40,764 bases of DNA. Source: Actinomycetes bacterium (GTDB lineage: Bacteria; Actinomycetota; Actinomycetes; Actinomycetales; Cellulomonadaceae). The position numbers and the translations under genes are program-made. Below are positions 8,962 to 17,566 of this stretch, one piece after another (position 1 is the first letter of the stretch; each line of letters starts with the position of its first letter). The notes under the pieces are model-generated. The model made no database searches. It was not told where the DNA came from and saw only the letters and a list, made by a program, of their open reading frames with translations. The stretch covers positions 1 through 40,764 of the forward strand of contig JAEYUL010000125.1 of NCBI GenBank assembly GCA_023432565.1. Direction: 5' to 3'.

Positions 8962-8992
8962 GAAGGCCCCGGCGGTCATCGCCGGGGCCTTC
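8962..8992 (-). terminator. Terminator downstream of tRNA-Arg
   Basis: Perfect 13-bp hairpin (8962-8974 with 8980-8992) with loop GTCAT, 5 nt past the 3' end of tRNA-Arg. On the minus strand the stem starts GAAGGCCCCGGCG. Confidence 0.85.
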
Positions 8993-8997
8993 TGCTG

Positions 8998-9070
8998 CGC
9001 GCCCGAAGGGACTCGAACCCCCAACCTTCTGATCCGTAGTCAGATGCTCTATCCATTGAGCTACGGGCGC
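8998..9070 (-). tRNA. tRNA-Arg (anticodon ACG)
   Basis: A 73-nt cloverleaf. The acceptor pairs GCGCCCG (5') with CGGGCGC (3'); the discriminator is G. The anticodon stem TCTGA/TCAGA encloses loop CTACGGA, giving anticodon ACG (A34, read as inosine). The T-loop is GGTTCGAGTCC. CCA is not encoded. The ACG tRNA decodes CGU/CGC/CGA. Confidence 0.95.
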
Positions 9071-9200
9071 ACGACCCTCGCGGGCCGGAAGAGACGATAC
9101 AGGCCCAGGACAGCGACGCCCAAACCGAGCCGACGTGACGCTGCGCACCCACGCGTGAGACGGGTGGCCGACGCGCTCGCGACCGGGAGAGCAAGGGCGC

Positions 9201-9659
9201 ATGAGCACCCCGACCCTGGACCGACTGACCGCCGACCTCACCACCGCGATGAAGGCGCGCGACTCCGCGCGCACGAGCATCCTGCGGCAGGTGATCGCCG
9301 CCGTGCGCGCCGAGGAGAAGTCGGGCTCGACGGTCAAGGAGCTCACCGAGGACGACGTGCTCGCGGTGCTGAGCCGCGAGGTCAAGAAGCGCCGCGAGAG
9401 CGCGCAGATCTACAGCGACGCGAACGCGCCCGAGCGCGCCGCGAACGAGACCGCCGAGGCCGACGCGATCGAGACGTACCTGCCCGCCCGCCTGTCCGAC
9501 GACGAGCTCGCGGCGCTGGTCACCGCGGTCGTCGCGGACCTCGGGGCGACGAGCATGAAGGACATGGGCGCGGTGATGAAGGAGGCCACGTCCCGCGCGC
9601 GCCTGGCCGCTGACGGCAGGAAGCTGTCCACCCTGGTCCGCGCCGCGCTCACGTCCTGA
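9201..9659 (+). CDS. yqeY: GatB/YqeY domain protein
   Basis: A 152-residue cytosolic protein matching the YqeY family over its full length: LDRLTADLTTAMKARDS at the N-terminus, EVKKRRESAQIY in the middle, ETYLPARLSDDEL, and a C-terminal MKDMGAVMKEA segment. The family shares the tail domain of the GatB and Glu/Asp amidotransferases that binds tRNA. A free-standing role in tRNA-dependent amidation is suspected but unproven. The ATG at 9201 follows a GGGAG-like site. It is monocistronic and lies 130 bp beyond tRNA-Arg on the opposite strand. Confidence 0.9.
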   Translation: MSTPTLDRLTADLTTAMKARDSARTSILRQVIAAVRAEEKSGSTVKELTEDDVLAVLSREVKKRRESAQIYSDANAPERAANETAEADAIETYLPARLSDDELAALVTAVVADLGATSMKDMGAVMKEATSRARLAADGRKLSTLVRAALTS

Positions 9660-9684
9660 CTCCTTCAGCGCCCGCGGGCTCGGG

Positions 9685-10425
9685 TCATGCGGTAGGGCGC
9701 AGGGCGACGAGCCACGACTGGTAGTGCTCGGTGACGGTGCCGCCCAGCTCGACGACGGCCCGGGCGGCCTCATCGGCCTCCTGCGGCGTCCAGTCGCTGA
9801 ACGTCGTGAACAGGCGGCGCACCTGGTCGGCGTCGAGGTCCACCGTCCACCGGAACGTGGCGACCTCGTCGGCCCGGAACAGCCCGGGACGTGTCAGCTC
9901 CGCGACGGTCACGTCCACGTCCTCGGCGTGGCCGGCGGGACGCGGCGGACGCTCGCCAGCTCGCACGATCGCCTCGACGCGCTCGCGGAACGGTGTGCGC
10001 ACGGATGGGTCCCCGTACACGTTGCGCCACACCAGGAACGCGCCGCCGGCCCGCATCGCGCGGTGCACCTTCGGCAGCACCACGTCGAGGTCCAGCCAGT
10101 GGATCGAGGTCGCGGCGACGACGAGGTCGAACGCGTCGTCGCCGAGGTCCACGTCCTCCGCCCGAGCGACGACGACGGCGGCACCCGGGTGGCCGGCGCG
10201 CAGCCGGTCGGCGAGCCGGGGACCGGGCTCGACGGCCGTGACGTGCAGCCCGGCTGCCAGCAGCGGGCCGGTCGCCTGACCGGTGCCCGCACCGAGCTCG
10301 AGCACGCGCCGCCCGGGCACCAGGTGGCCGGCGCGCCGAAGCGCGTCCCACAGCTGCGGAGGGTACGGCGGACGCGCGTCGGCGTAGATGCTCGCCAGGC
10401 GCTCGAAGTGCCCCGGGTCCACCAC
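9685..10425 (-). CDS. Class I SAM-dependent methyltransferase
   Basis: The 246-residue product has a Rossmann-fold methyltransferase domain. Motif I is VLELGAGTGQATGPL, the acidic residue of motif II lies in VTAVEPG, and ARAEDVDLGDDAFDLVV with ATSIHWLD resembles the UbiE/COQ5-like (Methyltransf_11) group. The N-terminal HFERLASIYADARPPYP is typical of this actinobacterial subfamily. The frame is open to 10572 through the tRNA-Ser gene, so the upstream part is spurious. GTG 10425 follows TACGCT (10437-10432) by 6 nt, the leaderless pattern; GTG 10422 is an alternative. The substrate is unknown. Confidence 0.88.
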   Translation of the reverse strand: MVDPGHFERLASIYADARPPYPPQLWDALRRAGHLVPGRRVLELGAGTGQATGPLLAAGLHVTAVEPGPRLADRLRAGHPGAAVVVARAEDVDLGDDAFDLVVAATSIHWLDLDVVLPKVHRAMRAGGAFLVWRNVYGDPSVRTPFRERVEAIVRAGERPPRPAGHAEDVDVTVAELTRPGLFRADEVATFRWTVDLDADQVRRLFTTFSDWTPQEADEAARAVVELGGTVTEHYQSWLVALRPTA

Positions 10426-10547
10426 CCGTCGAGCGTACGACTGCCCGCCGACGCCCCGCGGGTGGGTCGCGCGCGCCTGGCCACGTAGTCGTGAGGCCCG
10501 CGGGTCCCGTCGGCGTCTCGCCTCGGGGCACACGGGCCTCACCTGGG

Positions 10548-10637
10548 CGGAGACGGTGGGATTTGAACCCACGGAAGGGTTGACCCCTTCACGGCCTTAG
10601 CAGGGCCGCGCACTAGACCTGGCTATGCGACGTCTCC
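10548..10637 (-). tRNA. tRNA-Ser (anticodon GCU)
   Basis: A 90-nt class II tRNA with a long variable arm. The acceptor pairs GGAGACG with CGTCTCC and the discriminator is G. The anticodon loop CTGCTAA gives anticodon GCU for AGC/AGU codons. The T-arm is GGGTTCAAATCCC. CCA is not encoded. Confidence 0.95.
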
Positions 10638-10698
10638 AAGTGCGCACAGGCTACCCGGCGAGGTCGTCGGGGACCAAAGCGGTTCCGTGAACCGGTGC

Positions 10699-11991
10699 TC
10701 AGCGGTCGAAAGCCCACGTGCGGTCGGTGAGCATGCGGGCCACCGCGAGACCGATCGACAGCGCCACGACCACGAGCGCGGCCTGCACCCCGTACGCCAG
10801 CGCGTCGAGCGTCTGGCCCTCGGTCATGTGGAACACGGCGCGGTAGGCGAGAACACCCGGCACCATGATGACGACGGCCGGGACCGCGACCGTCACGCGC
10901 GGCACGTCGAGGCGTGGAGCGAGGTAGGACGCGAGCAGGCCGACGACGAGCGCGGCGCTGGCCGCGGCGGCCTGCGCGACGACGCCGTTGTCGACCAGGA
11001 GCAGCCGGCCCACGTTGGCGAGCATCCCGATCGTCGCCGCGAGCAGCGCCATGGGCCATGGGCTGTTGAACATGAGCGCGAAGCCCAGGACGCCGAGGAA
11101 GCTCGCGACGAACCGCAGCCCCCACAGCGCCGCCGCACCGAGAGCGGGCGGCGGGGGCGGGTCCGGCTGGAGCCCCACGAGCGAGGACACCGCCCAGACC
11201 GCGAGCGCGGCCGAGGTGAGGATCATCAGCGCGTAGGTCAGCCGGGACAGGCCCGCGGAGAAGTCGAGGCGGGCCAGGTCGAGCGCACCGGCGACGAGCG
11301 GGAAGCCGGGGATGAGGAACAGCACCGACGAGACGTACCCGGCCTCGTGCCGGGTCGACAGCGCGCCGAGCTCGTGCAGCCCCGTGACCAGGCCGAGGTA
11401 CGTGAAGCACGCGACCGCCGCGGCCAGCATGGTCACGCCGAACGGGTTGTACCCGCGGTGCAGCATCGAGCGACGCACGAGCTGGCCGAGCCACGCGGCG
11501 ACCAGCACGCCGCCGATCTCGACCGGTCCGCCGTTGTTGAGGAACGCGAACGCCGCACACGCGATGCCGGCCCACAGCGCGTTGAGGAACGCGCTGTACA
11601 GCGGCGGGCGTGCGGCGATCGCGCCGACCGCGTCGAGCACGTCGTCGACGGGCACCGGCACCCCGGTCTTGTCGTACCGGCGCTCGAACCGGGTCACCAT
11701 GCGCTCGATGAGCGCGAGCCGGTCGGCGTTGACGCCGACCGAGCGGGACTCGGCGACCTCCGTGCGGAACGAGAGCCCGCGATGCGAGGTCGTCGTGATC
11801 TCGGTGATGGTCACGTGCGCCTCGTGACGCTCGACGCCCATCGCGCGTGCGATCCGTGCCATCGACGCCTTGACGCGGTACGAGCCGGTCCCGCCCGAGA
11901 GGCTGAGCTTGCCGACCTGCAGCGCGGCGCCCGACCGTCGGATGAGGTCGAGCTCGTCGTCGTCGGGCTGGATCTGGCTCGTCGCAGGCAT
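10699..11991 (-). CDS. thrE: Threonine/serine exporter (ThrE family)
   Basis: A 430-residue membrane protein with the two-part ThrE layout. The N-terminal DUF1212-like half has a cytoplasmic head (VERHEAHVTITEITTTSHRG) followed by membrane segments from about residue 140. The C-terminal ThrE_2-like half includes FNSPWPMALLAATIGMLAN, then VPAVVIMVPGVLAYRAVF. About ten hydrophobic segments are visible. Corynebacterial ThrE exports Thr and Ser by proton antiport; the same substrates are inferred here. The ATG at 11991 is preceded by CAAGAT-N6. The upstream open frame to 12495 overlaps ychJ and is rejected. A short CGGTTC/GAACCG hairpin at 10680-10694 follows the stop. Confidence 0.88.
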   Translation of the reverse strand: MPATSQIQPDDDELDLIRRSGAALQVGKLSLSGGTGSYRVKASMARIARAMGVERHEAHVTITEITTTSHRGLSFRTEVAESRSVGVNADRLALIERMVTRFERRYDKTGVPVPVDDVLDAVGAIAARPPLYSAFLNALWAGIACAAFAFLNNGGPVEIGGVLVAAWLGQLVRRSMLHRGYNPFGVTMLAAAVACFTYLGLVTGLHELGALSTRHEAGYVSSVLFLIPGFPLVAGALDLARLDFSAGLSRLTYALMILTSAALAVWAVSSLVGLQPDPPPPPALGAAALWGLRFVASFLGVLGFALMFNSPWPMALLAATIGMLANVGRLLLVDNGVVAQAAAASAALVVGLLASYLAPRLDVPRVTVAVPAVVIMVPGVLAYRAVFHMTEGQTLDALAYGVQAALVVVALSIGLAVARMLTDRTWAFDR

Positions 11992-12116
11992 CTGCACATC
12001 TTGGCGTGCCGTCGCGCGTGCGGCTGGGTCGATCGGCCGGGCGCGTCGGTCACCGCGCCCACGGCGCGGGGCGTGCTCTGGCCGGCTCACGCCCCCACGA
12101 CGACGAGCCCGCGGCG

Positions 12117-12509
12117 TCAGGCGTCCGCCGTCACGTCCCCGTCGACGTACTGCCAGCCGTCCGCGCCGCGCACGAACCGGCTGACCTCGCGCAGCGACCC
12201 GCGTCCGCCCGCACCGCGGTAGAACGCCTCGAACTCGACCGTGCCGGCGGTGTCGAACGGGCCCCCGGAGCTCGTCGCGAGGACGTCGAGGCGGTACCAG
12301 TGCACGTCGTCGTCCAGCGTGAGGTCCGCCGGACGCGTGCTCGCGTGCCACGTGCGCCGCAGGTAGTCGCCATCCCCCACGGCGAACGCGCTGAACCGCG
12401 AGCGCATGAGCTGCTCGGCTGTGCCCGCCGCGCGGGTCCCGTGGTGCAGCGGTGCGCAGCACTCGTCGTACGTCAGCCCGCTCGAGCACGGGCACCGGGT
12501 CGGTGTCAC
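12117..12509 (-). CDS. ychJ: YchJ family protein with SEC-C motif
   Basis: The 130-residue protein starts with the zinc-binding SEC-C motif CPCSSGLTYDECCAPLH. The YchJ (NTF2-like) body follows: TAEQLMRSRFSAFAVGDGDYLRRTW, then VEFEAFYR and REVSRFVR. The function of this family is not established. GTG 12509 follows CACACT (12521-12516) by 6 nt. It lies 125 nt upstream of thrE on the same strand and could be cotranscribed with it. Confidence 0.9.
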   Translation of the reverse strand: MTPTRCPCSSGLTYDECCAPLHHGTRAAGTAEQLMRSRFSAFAVGDGDYLRRTWHASTRPADLTLDDDVHWYRLDVLATSSGGPFDTAGTVEFEAFYRGAGGRGSLREVSRFVRGADGWQYVDGDVTADA

Positions 12510-12952
12510 CCGACCAGTGTGCGCGACCGGGCGCGTGGGCGACGCACCCGTCCGAGTCGTCCGCTGTGGGCGAATTTGCGTTGACCGTCGGCCCGGCTGG
12601 GGGTGTGCTGACGGCGTCCGACGACGACGGGGACGCGTCGGACGCCGTGCGCGGCGGCGCGAACCCGACGTATCAGGACGTGTCAGACCCTCTCGTTAGC
12701 GTCTGGCTCCCGGCCGGTGGCCGTCCCGACGGCCGGACGCCGCACCGCACGACGCCGCACCGCACGACCTCGCTCCACGTCACCAGTACCGCACCACGCA
12801 TCGCCTCGCTCCGCACCGCCTGCACCCCGCCGCGCACGCGTCCAGCACCGCCGCGCACCTGCCTCACAGCCTCGGCTCCGCGACCTCGCTCCAGCCCGGA
12901 CGCGGAGTGCCTCGACCTCGCGCCCTGCGCACCTCATCGCACGGGAGAACTC
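12510..12952 (+). other. Long C-rich leader/promoter region of the DHA2 transporter
   Basis: Non-coding stretch of 443 bp. A promoter candidate is TTGACC (12581-12586), a 17-bp spacer and TGTGCT (12604-12609), which would give a leader of about 335 nt. A 15-bp unit ACGCCGCACCGCACG is tandemly duplicated at 12737-12766. From about 12740 to 12900 the plus strand is C-rich and G-poor, so the RNA would be weakly structured. That is the composition of Rho-utilisation sites. No small gene is convincing here. Confidence 0.45.
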
Positions 12953-14506
12953 ATGTCCGAACCACTCGCCGCGGCGACGGCCGCCACCGCCGCCCGTACC
13001 TCGGCCTCGTCCGACCAGCACGCCCCCGACCCGCGACGGTGGCGCATCCTCGGCGTCATCGCCATCACCCAGCTGATGCTCGTGCTCGACGGGTCGATCA
13101 TGAACATCGCGCTGCCGTCCGCCGCGAAGGCTCTGCAGATCGCAGAGAAGGACCAGCAGTGGGCACTCACCGCGTACACGCTCGCGTTCGGCGGTCTGCT
13201 GCTGCTCGGCGGTCGCGTGGCCGACTACCTCGGGCGCAAGCGCGCCATGCTCATCGGGCTCGTCGGGTTCGCCGTGGCCTCCGCCATCGGCGGCGCGGCG
13301 ACCAACGCCGGGATGCTGTTCGGGGCCCGCGCGCTGCAGGGCGTGTTCGGTGCGCTGCTCGCTCCCGCTGCGCTCGCACTGGTCACCGTCACGTTCAGCG
13401 AGCCGCGCGAGCGCGCCAAGGCGTTCGGCGTGTTCGGCGCCATCTCCGGCGGCGGCGCGGCGATCGGGCTGCTCGCCGGCGGAGCCCTCACCGAGTACCT
13501 GAACTGGCGCTGGTGCCTGTACGTCAACCTGCCGATCGCGCTGGTCACCGCCGTGGTCGGCGCCCGCGTGCTGCGCGAGTCGCGCGCGCACGGGGACACC
13601 CGGTTCGACATCCCGGGGGCGCTGCTGTCGACGCTCGGGCTCGTCGCGCTCGTGTACGGCTTCACCGAGGCCGCCCGGGTGGTCCCCGGTGCGGACGGGA
13701 CCCCGACCACCGTCGGGTGGGGCGACCCGGTGGTCGTCGGCCTGCTCGTGAGTGCGGCCGTGCTGCTCACCGCGTTCGTGCTGCTCGAGCGCCGCGTGCG
13801 CAACCCGCTGCTCCCCCTGCGCATCGTGCTCGACCGCGACCGGGGCGGCTCGTACATCGTGTTCCTGCTGGTCGGCGCGGGCCTGCTGTCCATGTTCCTG
13901 TTCATGACCTTCTACTTCCAGAACGTCATGGCTTACGAGCCGTTGCGGGCCGGCTTCGCGTTCCTGCCGTTCAGCGTCGTGCTGATCCTGTTCGCCGGGG
14001 TGGTCGCGCGTCTGATGCCCCAGGTCGGCCCGAAGCCGCTCATGCTCGTCGGGCTCACGCTCGCGATCGCGGGCATGCTGCTGCTCACCCGCACGCAGCC
14101 GGACTCCGACTACTGGACCACCGTGCTGCCCGCGCTGGTGGTGCTGAGCCTCGGGATGGCCATGGTGTTCATCCCCGTGTCCTCGACCGCACTCGTCAGG
14201 GTCGGCGGGCACGACGCGGGGGTCGCGAGCGCGATGCTCAACACCTCGCAGCAGGTCGGGGCGTCGCTCGGCATCGCGCTGCTCAGCACGCTCGCGCTGT
14301 CGACCACGACCAGCAAGCTGGGCTCGCTCGTCGCGGGTGGCGCGGACCCGGCCTCGCCCGCGACGCGGGCCGCCGCGAGCGTGGCGGGGTACCACGTCGC
14401 GTTCGTCGTCGGCGCGGCGATGTTCGCGCTGGCCCTGGTCGTGGCCGCGGCCGTCGTCGTCGCCCGCAAGGACGACCTGCCGAGCGACGGTGCGGTCGTC
14501 GCCTGA
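12953..14506 (+). CDS. DHA2-family MFS efflux transporter (EmrB/QacA type)
   Basis: A 517-residue, roughly 14-helix drug:H+ antiporter. Family motifs: motif D1-like LMLVLDGSIMNIALPS in helix 1, motif A GRVADYLGRKRAML after helix 2, the helix 5 motif ISGGGAAIGLLAGGAL, and NWRWCLYVNLP. The ATG at 12953 is preceded by GGGAGA at 12943-12948. The upstream frame (to 12452) reads through the C-rich leader and the YchJ gene and is not used. It is monocistronic and is followed by a strong hairpin. The drug or metabolite exported cannot be told from sequence, and no TetR or MarR regulator is adjacent. Confidence 0.92.
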   Translation: MSEPLAAATAATAARTSASSDQHAPDPRRWRILGVIAITQLMLVLDGSIMNIALPSAAKALQIAEKDQQWALTAYTLAFGGLLLLGGRVADYLGRKRAMLIGLVGFAVASAIGGAATNAGMLFGARALQGVFGALLAPAALALVTVTFSEPRERAKAFGVFGAISGGGAAIGLLAGGALTEYLNWRWCLYVNLPIALVTAVVGARVLRESRAHGDTRFDIPGALLSTLGLVALVYGFTEAARVVPGADGTPTTVGWGDPVVVGLLVSAAVLLTAFVLLERRVRNPLLPLRIVLDRDRGGSYIVFLLVGAGLLSMFLFMTFYFQNVMAYEPLRAGFAFLPFSVVLILFAGVVARLMPQVGPKPLMLVGLTLAIAGMLLLTRTQPDSDYWTTVLPALVVLSLGMAMVFIPVSSTALVRVGGHDAGVASAMLNTSQQVGASLGIALLSTLALSTTTSKLGSLVAGGADPASPATRAAASVAGYHVAFVVGAAMFALALVVAAAVVVARKDDLPSDGAVVA

Positions 14507-14525
14507 CGAGCACGCCCGACCACGA

Positions 14526-14561
14526 CGCGCGGCCCGGTCCACGTGCGGACCGGGCCGCGCG
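14526..14561 (+). terminator. Terminator of the DHA2 transporter
   Basis: A 15-bp GC stem (14526-14540 with 14547-14561, core GCGGCCCGGTCC) and loop ACGTGC, 19 nt after the stop codon. Confidence 0.8.
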
Positions 14562-14644
14562 CACGCGGCGGGTGACGAGGACGTCAGGCCGACGAGGTGC
14601 GGCCGTGGGGCGACCAGGCACGGCTCGGGGGCCCCCGCCGGAGC

Positions 14645-15247
14645 TCAGGGCCGGGGCGCCTGCTGACGCGCGGGGACGCCCTGCTCCGCAAGCCGTGCCG
14701 TCTCCTCGACGCGGGTCTGGCGGGTGGCCGGGCGGCGCGCGTCGAGGATCCAGCGCAGCGCGAGCTTGCGCGCCGAGGGCGAGAACGCGTCCCAGCGATC
14801 ACGCGCACCAGGACGCCCGGCGAGCGCAGCAGCGAGGTCTCCCGGCACCACGAGGTCCTCGACCTGGTCGAGGTACGTGAACGAGCCGTCCTCCTTGGCC
14901 CGCTCGACCACGGCCCGGCCGGCGTCGGTCATCCGGCCCTGCGCCTCGACCCGCGCGAGCCGCTCCTTGTTCACCCGGGACCACGGGCTCCCGGGGCGCC
15001 GCGGGGTGAACCACAACCGGGTCCGCTCGTCGTCGAGCGGGTTGGACAACGAGTCGATCCAGCCGAAGCAGAGAGCTTCCTCGATCGCCTCGGCGTACGT
15101 GACGCGGGGGCGTCCCGTCGCGGGACGCCACATCACGAGCCACGCGCCGTCGATCCCCGCGTCGTGGTGCTCGGCCAGCCACTCCCGCCACTGCGCGACG
15201 CTCTCGGCGTGCACGTGCACCGCCTCGGGATCGCGCGGACCAGGCAT
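14645..15247 (-). CDS. YdeI/OmpD-associated family protein
   Basis: The 200-residue cytosolic protein matches the YdeI/OmpD-associated family: WREWLAEHHDAGIDGAWLVM, TYAEAIEEALCFGWIDS, WFTPRRPGSPWSRVNKERLAR and GRMTDAGRAVVERAKEDG. The C-terminal FSPSARKLALRWILDARRPATRQTR belongs to the same family. Its molecular role is not established. The ATG at 15247 shares one nucleotide with the stop of the upstream RNB gene (TGATG), so the two are translationally coupled. Confidence 0.88.
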   Translation of the reverse strand: MPGPRDPEAVHVHAESVAQWREWLAEHHDAGIDGAWLVMWRPATGRPRVTYAEAIEEALCFGWIDSLSNPLDDERTRLWFTPRRPGSPWSRVNKERLARVEAQGRMTDAGRAVVERAKEDGSFTYLDQVEDLVVPGDLAAALAGRPGARDRWDAFSPSARKLALRWILDARRPATRQTRVEETARLAEQGVPARQQAPRP

Positions 15248-16719
15248 CAGGCCTCCTCGAACCTCACCGTACGCGTCGCGACGTCCGTCGCGACCAGCCG
15301 CATGCGCTGGCGGGTGCCGGCCTCGAGCCCCGTCCCGGTGACCTTCGCGTGGACGACCGGATCGGCGAGCTGCAGCACGCCGGAGGTGCCGTCGTCGGAC
15401 GCGTCGACGACCACGCCGTCGAACACCTCGCCCTCACGGCCGGCCAGCAGCGCGGCCTCGACCAGGTCCAGGCACCCGCGCTCGTACGCCGAGGCACGCC
15501 GGTCACCCGCGGCCATCAGGCCCGGCAGGGTCCGCAGCGCCTCCCGCACCCACTCCGGCGGCTCCTCGTCGGCCGCGACGGCCAGGCACACCTGCGTGCC
15601 GAACCGGTCGACGAGACGCCGCAGAGGCGCGGTGACGTGCGCGTACGGTGCCGCGATCGCGCCGTGCCCGGGGTGCTCCGGGACCTCGCCGTCGAAGGCG
15701 ACGTACGCCGCGCCCCGCAGCAGCGTGGTGGCCTCGGTGAGCACGGCGGCCTGACGAGGGTCTGCCGCGTCCAGCTCACCGACGACGTCCCCCACCTGAG
15801 CGCCCTGGGGCCAGGCCACGCCGAGCGCCAGGGCGGTGCGTCGTAGGCGGGCCACGTCCTTCGGGTGCGAGGCCGGCAGCGTGCGCAGGACGCCGACGCG
15901 GGCGTCGAGCATGAGCCGGGCCGCGCACATCCCGGTGAGCAGGGAGACCTGCGCGTTCCACTCCTCGACGGGCAGCGTGGTGCGGCTCGCCAGGTGCCAC
16001 GCACCGTCCGCCCCGAGCCGGACCTCCTGCTCGGGCATGGGCAGCGTGATCCCGCCGCGCGCACGCTCGGCAGCGACCCGCAGCTCACCCACCCGGCGCA
16101 GCAGGGCCAGTGGCCCGTCCCCCGCGGCGAGCCCCGAGCCGGTGTCGATCGCGTGCTGGGCCTCCTCGTACGTGAGCCGTGCGGTCGAGCGCACCATCGC
16201 GCGTCGCACGCCGACCCGCCCCGGGGTGCCGTCCTCGTCGAGCTCGATCTCCCACAACGCGGCGGGGGCGTCCTGCCCGGGCAGCAGGCTCGCCGCGCCC
16301 TCGCTCAGGTGCGGCGGGTGCAACGGCGTGCGCCCGTCCGGGGCGTACAGCGTGGTGGCCCGGCGGCGCGCCTCGTCGTCGATCGCTCGGCCCGGCTCGA
16401 GCCAGGCGCCGACGTCAGCGATCGCGTACCGGACCAGGAAGCCCGTGCCGCGACGCTCGACGTGCAGCGCCTGATCGAGGTCCATCGAGCCCGGCGGGTC
16501 GATGGTCACCATCGGCAGGTCACGCGCGTCGAGCCGCTCGGCGGGCAACGGGCCGGCGGCGACACGTGCGACGGCCTCCTCGAGGACCGCGGGAGGGAAG
16601 CCTGCGGGGACGGCGAGCTCGTCCCGCAGTGCGGCGAGCCCGCTGCGGACGGCGGTGTCCACGGCGCGGGTCCGGTCGACGGTGACCGCGGGGACCAGGC
16701 GTACGAGACGTCGAGGCAC
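15247..16719 (-). CDS. RNB-domain ribonuclease (RNase II/R family)
   Basis: The 490-residue protein carries the catalytic RNB domain. The metal-binding signature is TIDPPGSMDLDQALHVER near residues 70-90, followed by YAIADVGAWLEPG, LHPPHLSEGAASLLPGQ and a late HVTAPLRRLVDRF motif. It degrades RNA 3' to 5'. It is shorter than RNase II or R because it lacks the N-terminal cold-shock domains and has only a short C-terminal beta domain; this is the usual actinobacterial form. GTG 16719 follows TAGGCT (16731-16726) by exactly 6 nt. It is coupled to the YdeI-like gene. Confidence 0.92.
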   Translation of the reverse strand: MPRRLVRLVPAVTVDRTRAVDTAVRSGLAALRDELAVPAGFPPAVLEEAVARVAAGPLPAERLDARDLPMVTIDPPGSMDLDQALHVERRGTGFLVRYAIADVGAWLEPGRAIDDEARRRATTLYAPDGRTPLHPPHLSEGAASLLPGQDAPAALWEIELDEDGTPGRVGVRRAMVRSTARLTYEEAQHAIDTGSGLAAGDGPLALLRRVGELRVAAERARGGITLPMPEQEVRLGADGAWHLASRTTLPVEEWNAQVSLLTGMCAARLMLDARVGVLRTLPASHPKDVARLRRTALALGVAWPQGAQVGDVVGELDAADPRQAAVLTEATTLLRGAAYVAFDGEVPEHPGHGAIAAPYAHVTAPLRRLVDRFGTQVCLAVAADEEPPEWVREALRTLPGLMAAGDRRASAYERGCLDLVEAALLAGREGEVFDGVVVDASDDGTSGVLQLADPVVHAKVTGTGLEAGTRQRMRLVATDVATRTVRFEEA

Positions 16720-16761
16720 GCGCCGAGCCTAGAGGTGCCGGCGGGCGACGAGGCCCTGCGA

Positions 16762-16809
16762 CGCCGTGCCGCCACGGCGGCAGCCACGGACGGGCGTCCC
16801 GCGCGGGAC
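16762..16809 (-). terminator. Hairpins between deacetylase and RNB genes
   Basis: CGCCGTG-CCGC-CACGGCG (16762-16779) and the palindrome GTCCCGCGCGGGAC (16796-16809) lie in the gap after the deacetylase stop on the minus strand. They probably end its transcript before the RNB promoter. Confidence 0.5.
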
Positions 16810-16876
16810 CCTGGGCCTGCTCGGGCGCGGCGACGTGCGTGCCGCGTCCCGCAGGACGACTCCCGCCACCGGCCGG

Positions 16877-17506
16877 TCAGCGTCGCTCGTGCCGCCCACC
16901 CGGGGTCAGCGTGTCGCCCAGCAGCTCGGGGACCGTGACGAACGTGTAGCCCTGCGCGAGCAAGGCGTCGACGATGCCGGGGACCGCGTCCACGGTCGAG
17001 ACCAGTGGGTCGTGCATGAGCACGATCGAGCCGGGCGTGATGCCGGCCAAGGCGTTGCGGTGGGTGAGTGCCGCGTCGCCGTGGTCCCAGTCGCGCGTGT
17101 CGACGTCCCACAGGATCGCGGCGTCGCCGCGCTCACCGAGCAGCCGGAGCAGGTCGTCGTCGATCGCGCCGAACGGCGGACGGAACAGCTGCGTCGTGAC
17201 GCCCGCCGCTTCCCGGATCGCGGCGGCGGTGCGGTCGAGCTGGTCGGTGACCTCGGCCGCGGGCAGCGTGGTGAGGTCCGGGTGGCTCCACGAGTGGTTG
17301 CCGAGTGCGTGCCCGGCCTCGTGCGCCGCACGGACCGTCTCGGGGTCCGCCGCGACGTGCTCGCCCCACAGGAAGAACGTCGCCCGGACCGAGCGAGCCG
17401 CCAGCTCGTCGAGCAGGCGCCTCGTGTGCGGCCCGGGCCCGTCGTCGAACGTCAGCGCGACGACGCGCTCCTGGTGGACCTGCGCGGCCGTCGAGTCCTC
17501 GTGCAC
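16877..17506 (-). CDS. Polysaccharide deacetylase (NodB homology, CE4)
   Basis: A 209-residue CE4 domain with all five motifs. Motif 1 is ALTFDDGPG (catalytic and metal Asp), motif 2 is GNHSWSH (two metal His), motif 3 is FRPPFGA, motif 4 is LWDVDTRDW and motif 5 is IVLMHD. It removes N-acetyl groups from chitin-, peptidoglycan- or GlcNAc-type glycans. No signal peptide or membrane anchor is visible, which is odd for a cell-wall enzyme. It may act inside the cell, or the true start may differ. GTG 17506 follows TAGCGT (17519-17514) by 7 nt. Confidence 0.93.
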   Translation of the reverse strand: MHEDSTAAQVHQERVVALTFDDGPGPHTRRLLDELAARSVRATFFLWGEHVAADPETVRAAHEAGHALGNHSWSHPDLTTLPAAEVTDQLDRTAAAIREAAGVTTQLFRPPFGAIDDDLLRLLGERGDAAILWDVDTRDWDHGDAALTHRNALAGITPGSIVLMHDPLVSTVDAVPGIVDALLAQGYTFVTVPELLGDTLTPGGRHERR

Positions 17507-17566
17507 GCCAGGGACGCTACCCCGGCCGGCACGACGACGTCGACGGCGCGCGCAGGTCCCGCGGCG

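Noticed and set aside
5002..9039. Plus-strand open frame of 1345 codons
   Set aside because: It lies antisense to the aldo/keto reductase and glgP and is Arg/Val/Leu/Glu-biased, a third-position GC artefact. The minus-strand genes have clear families.
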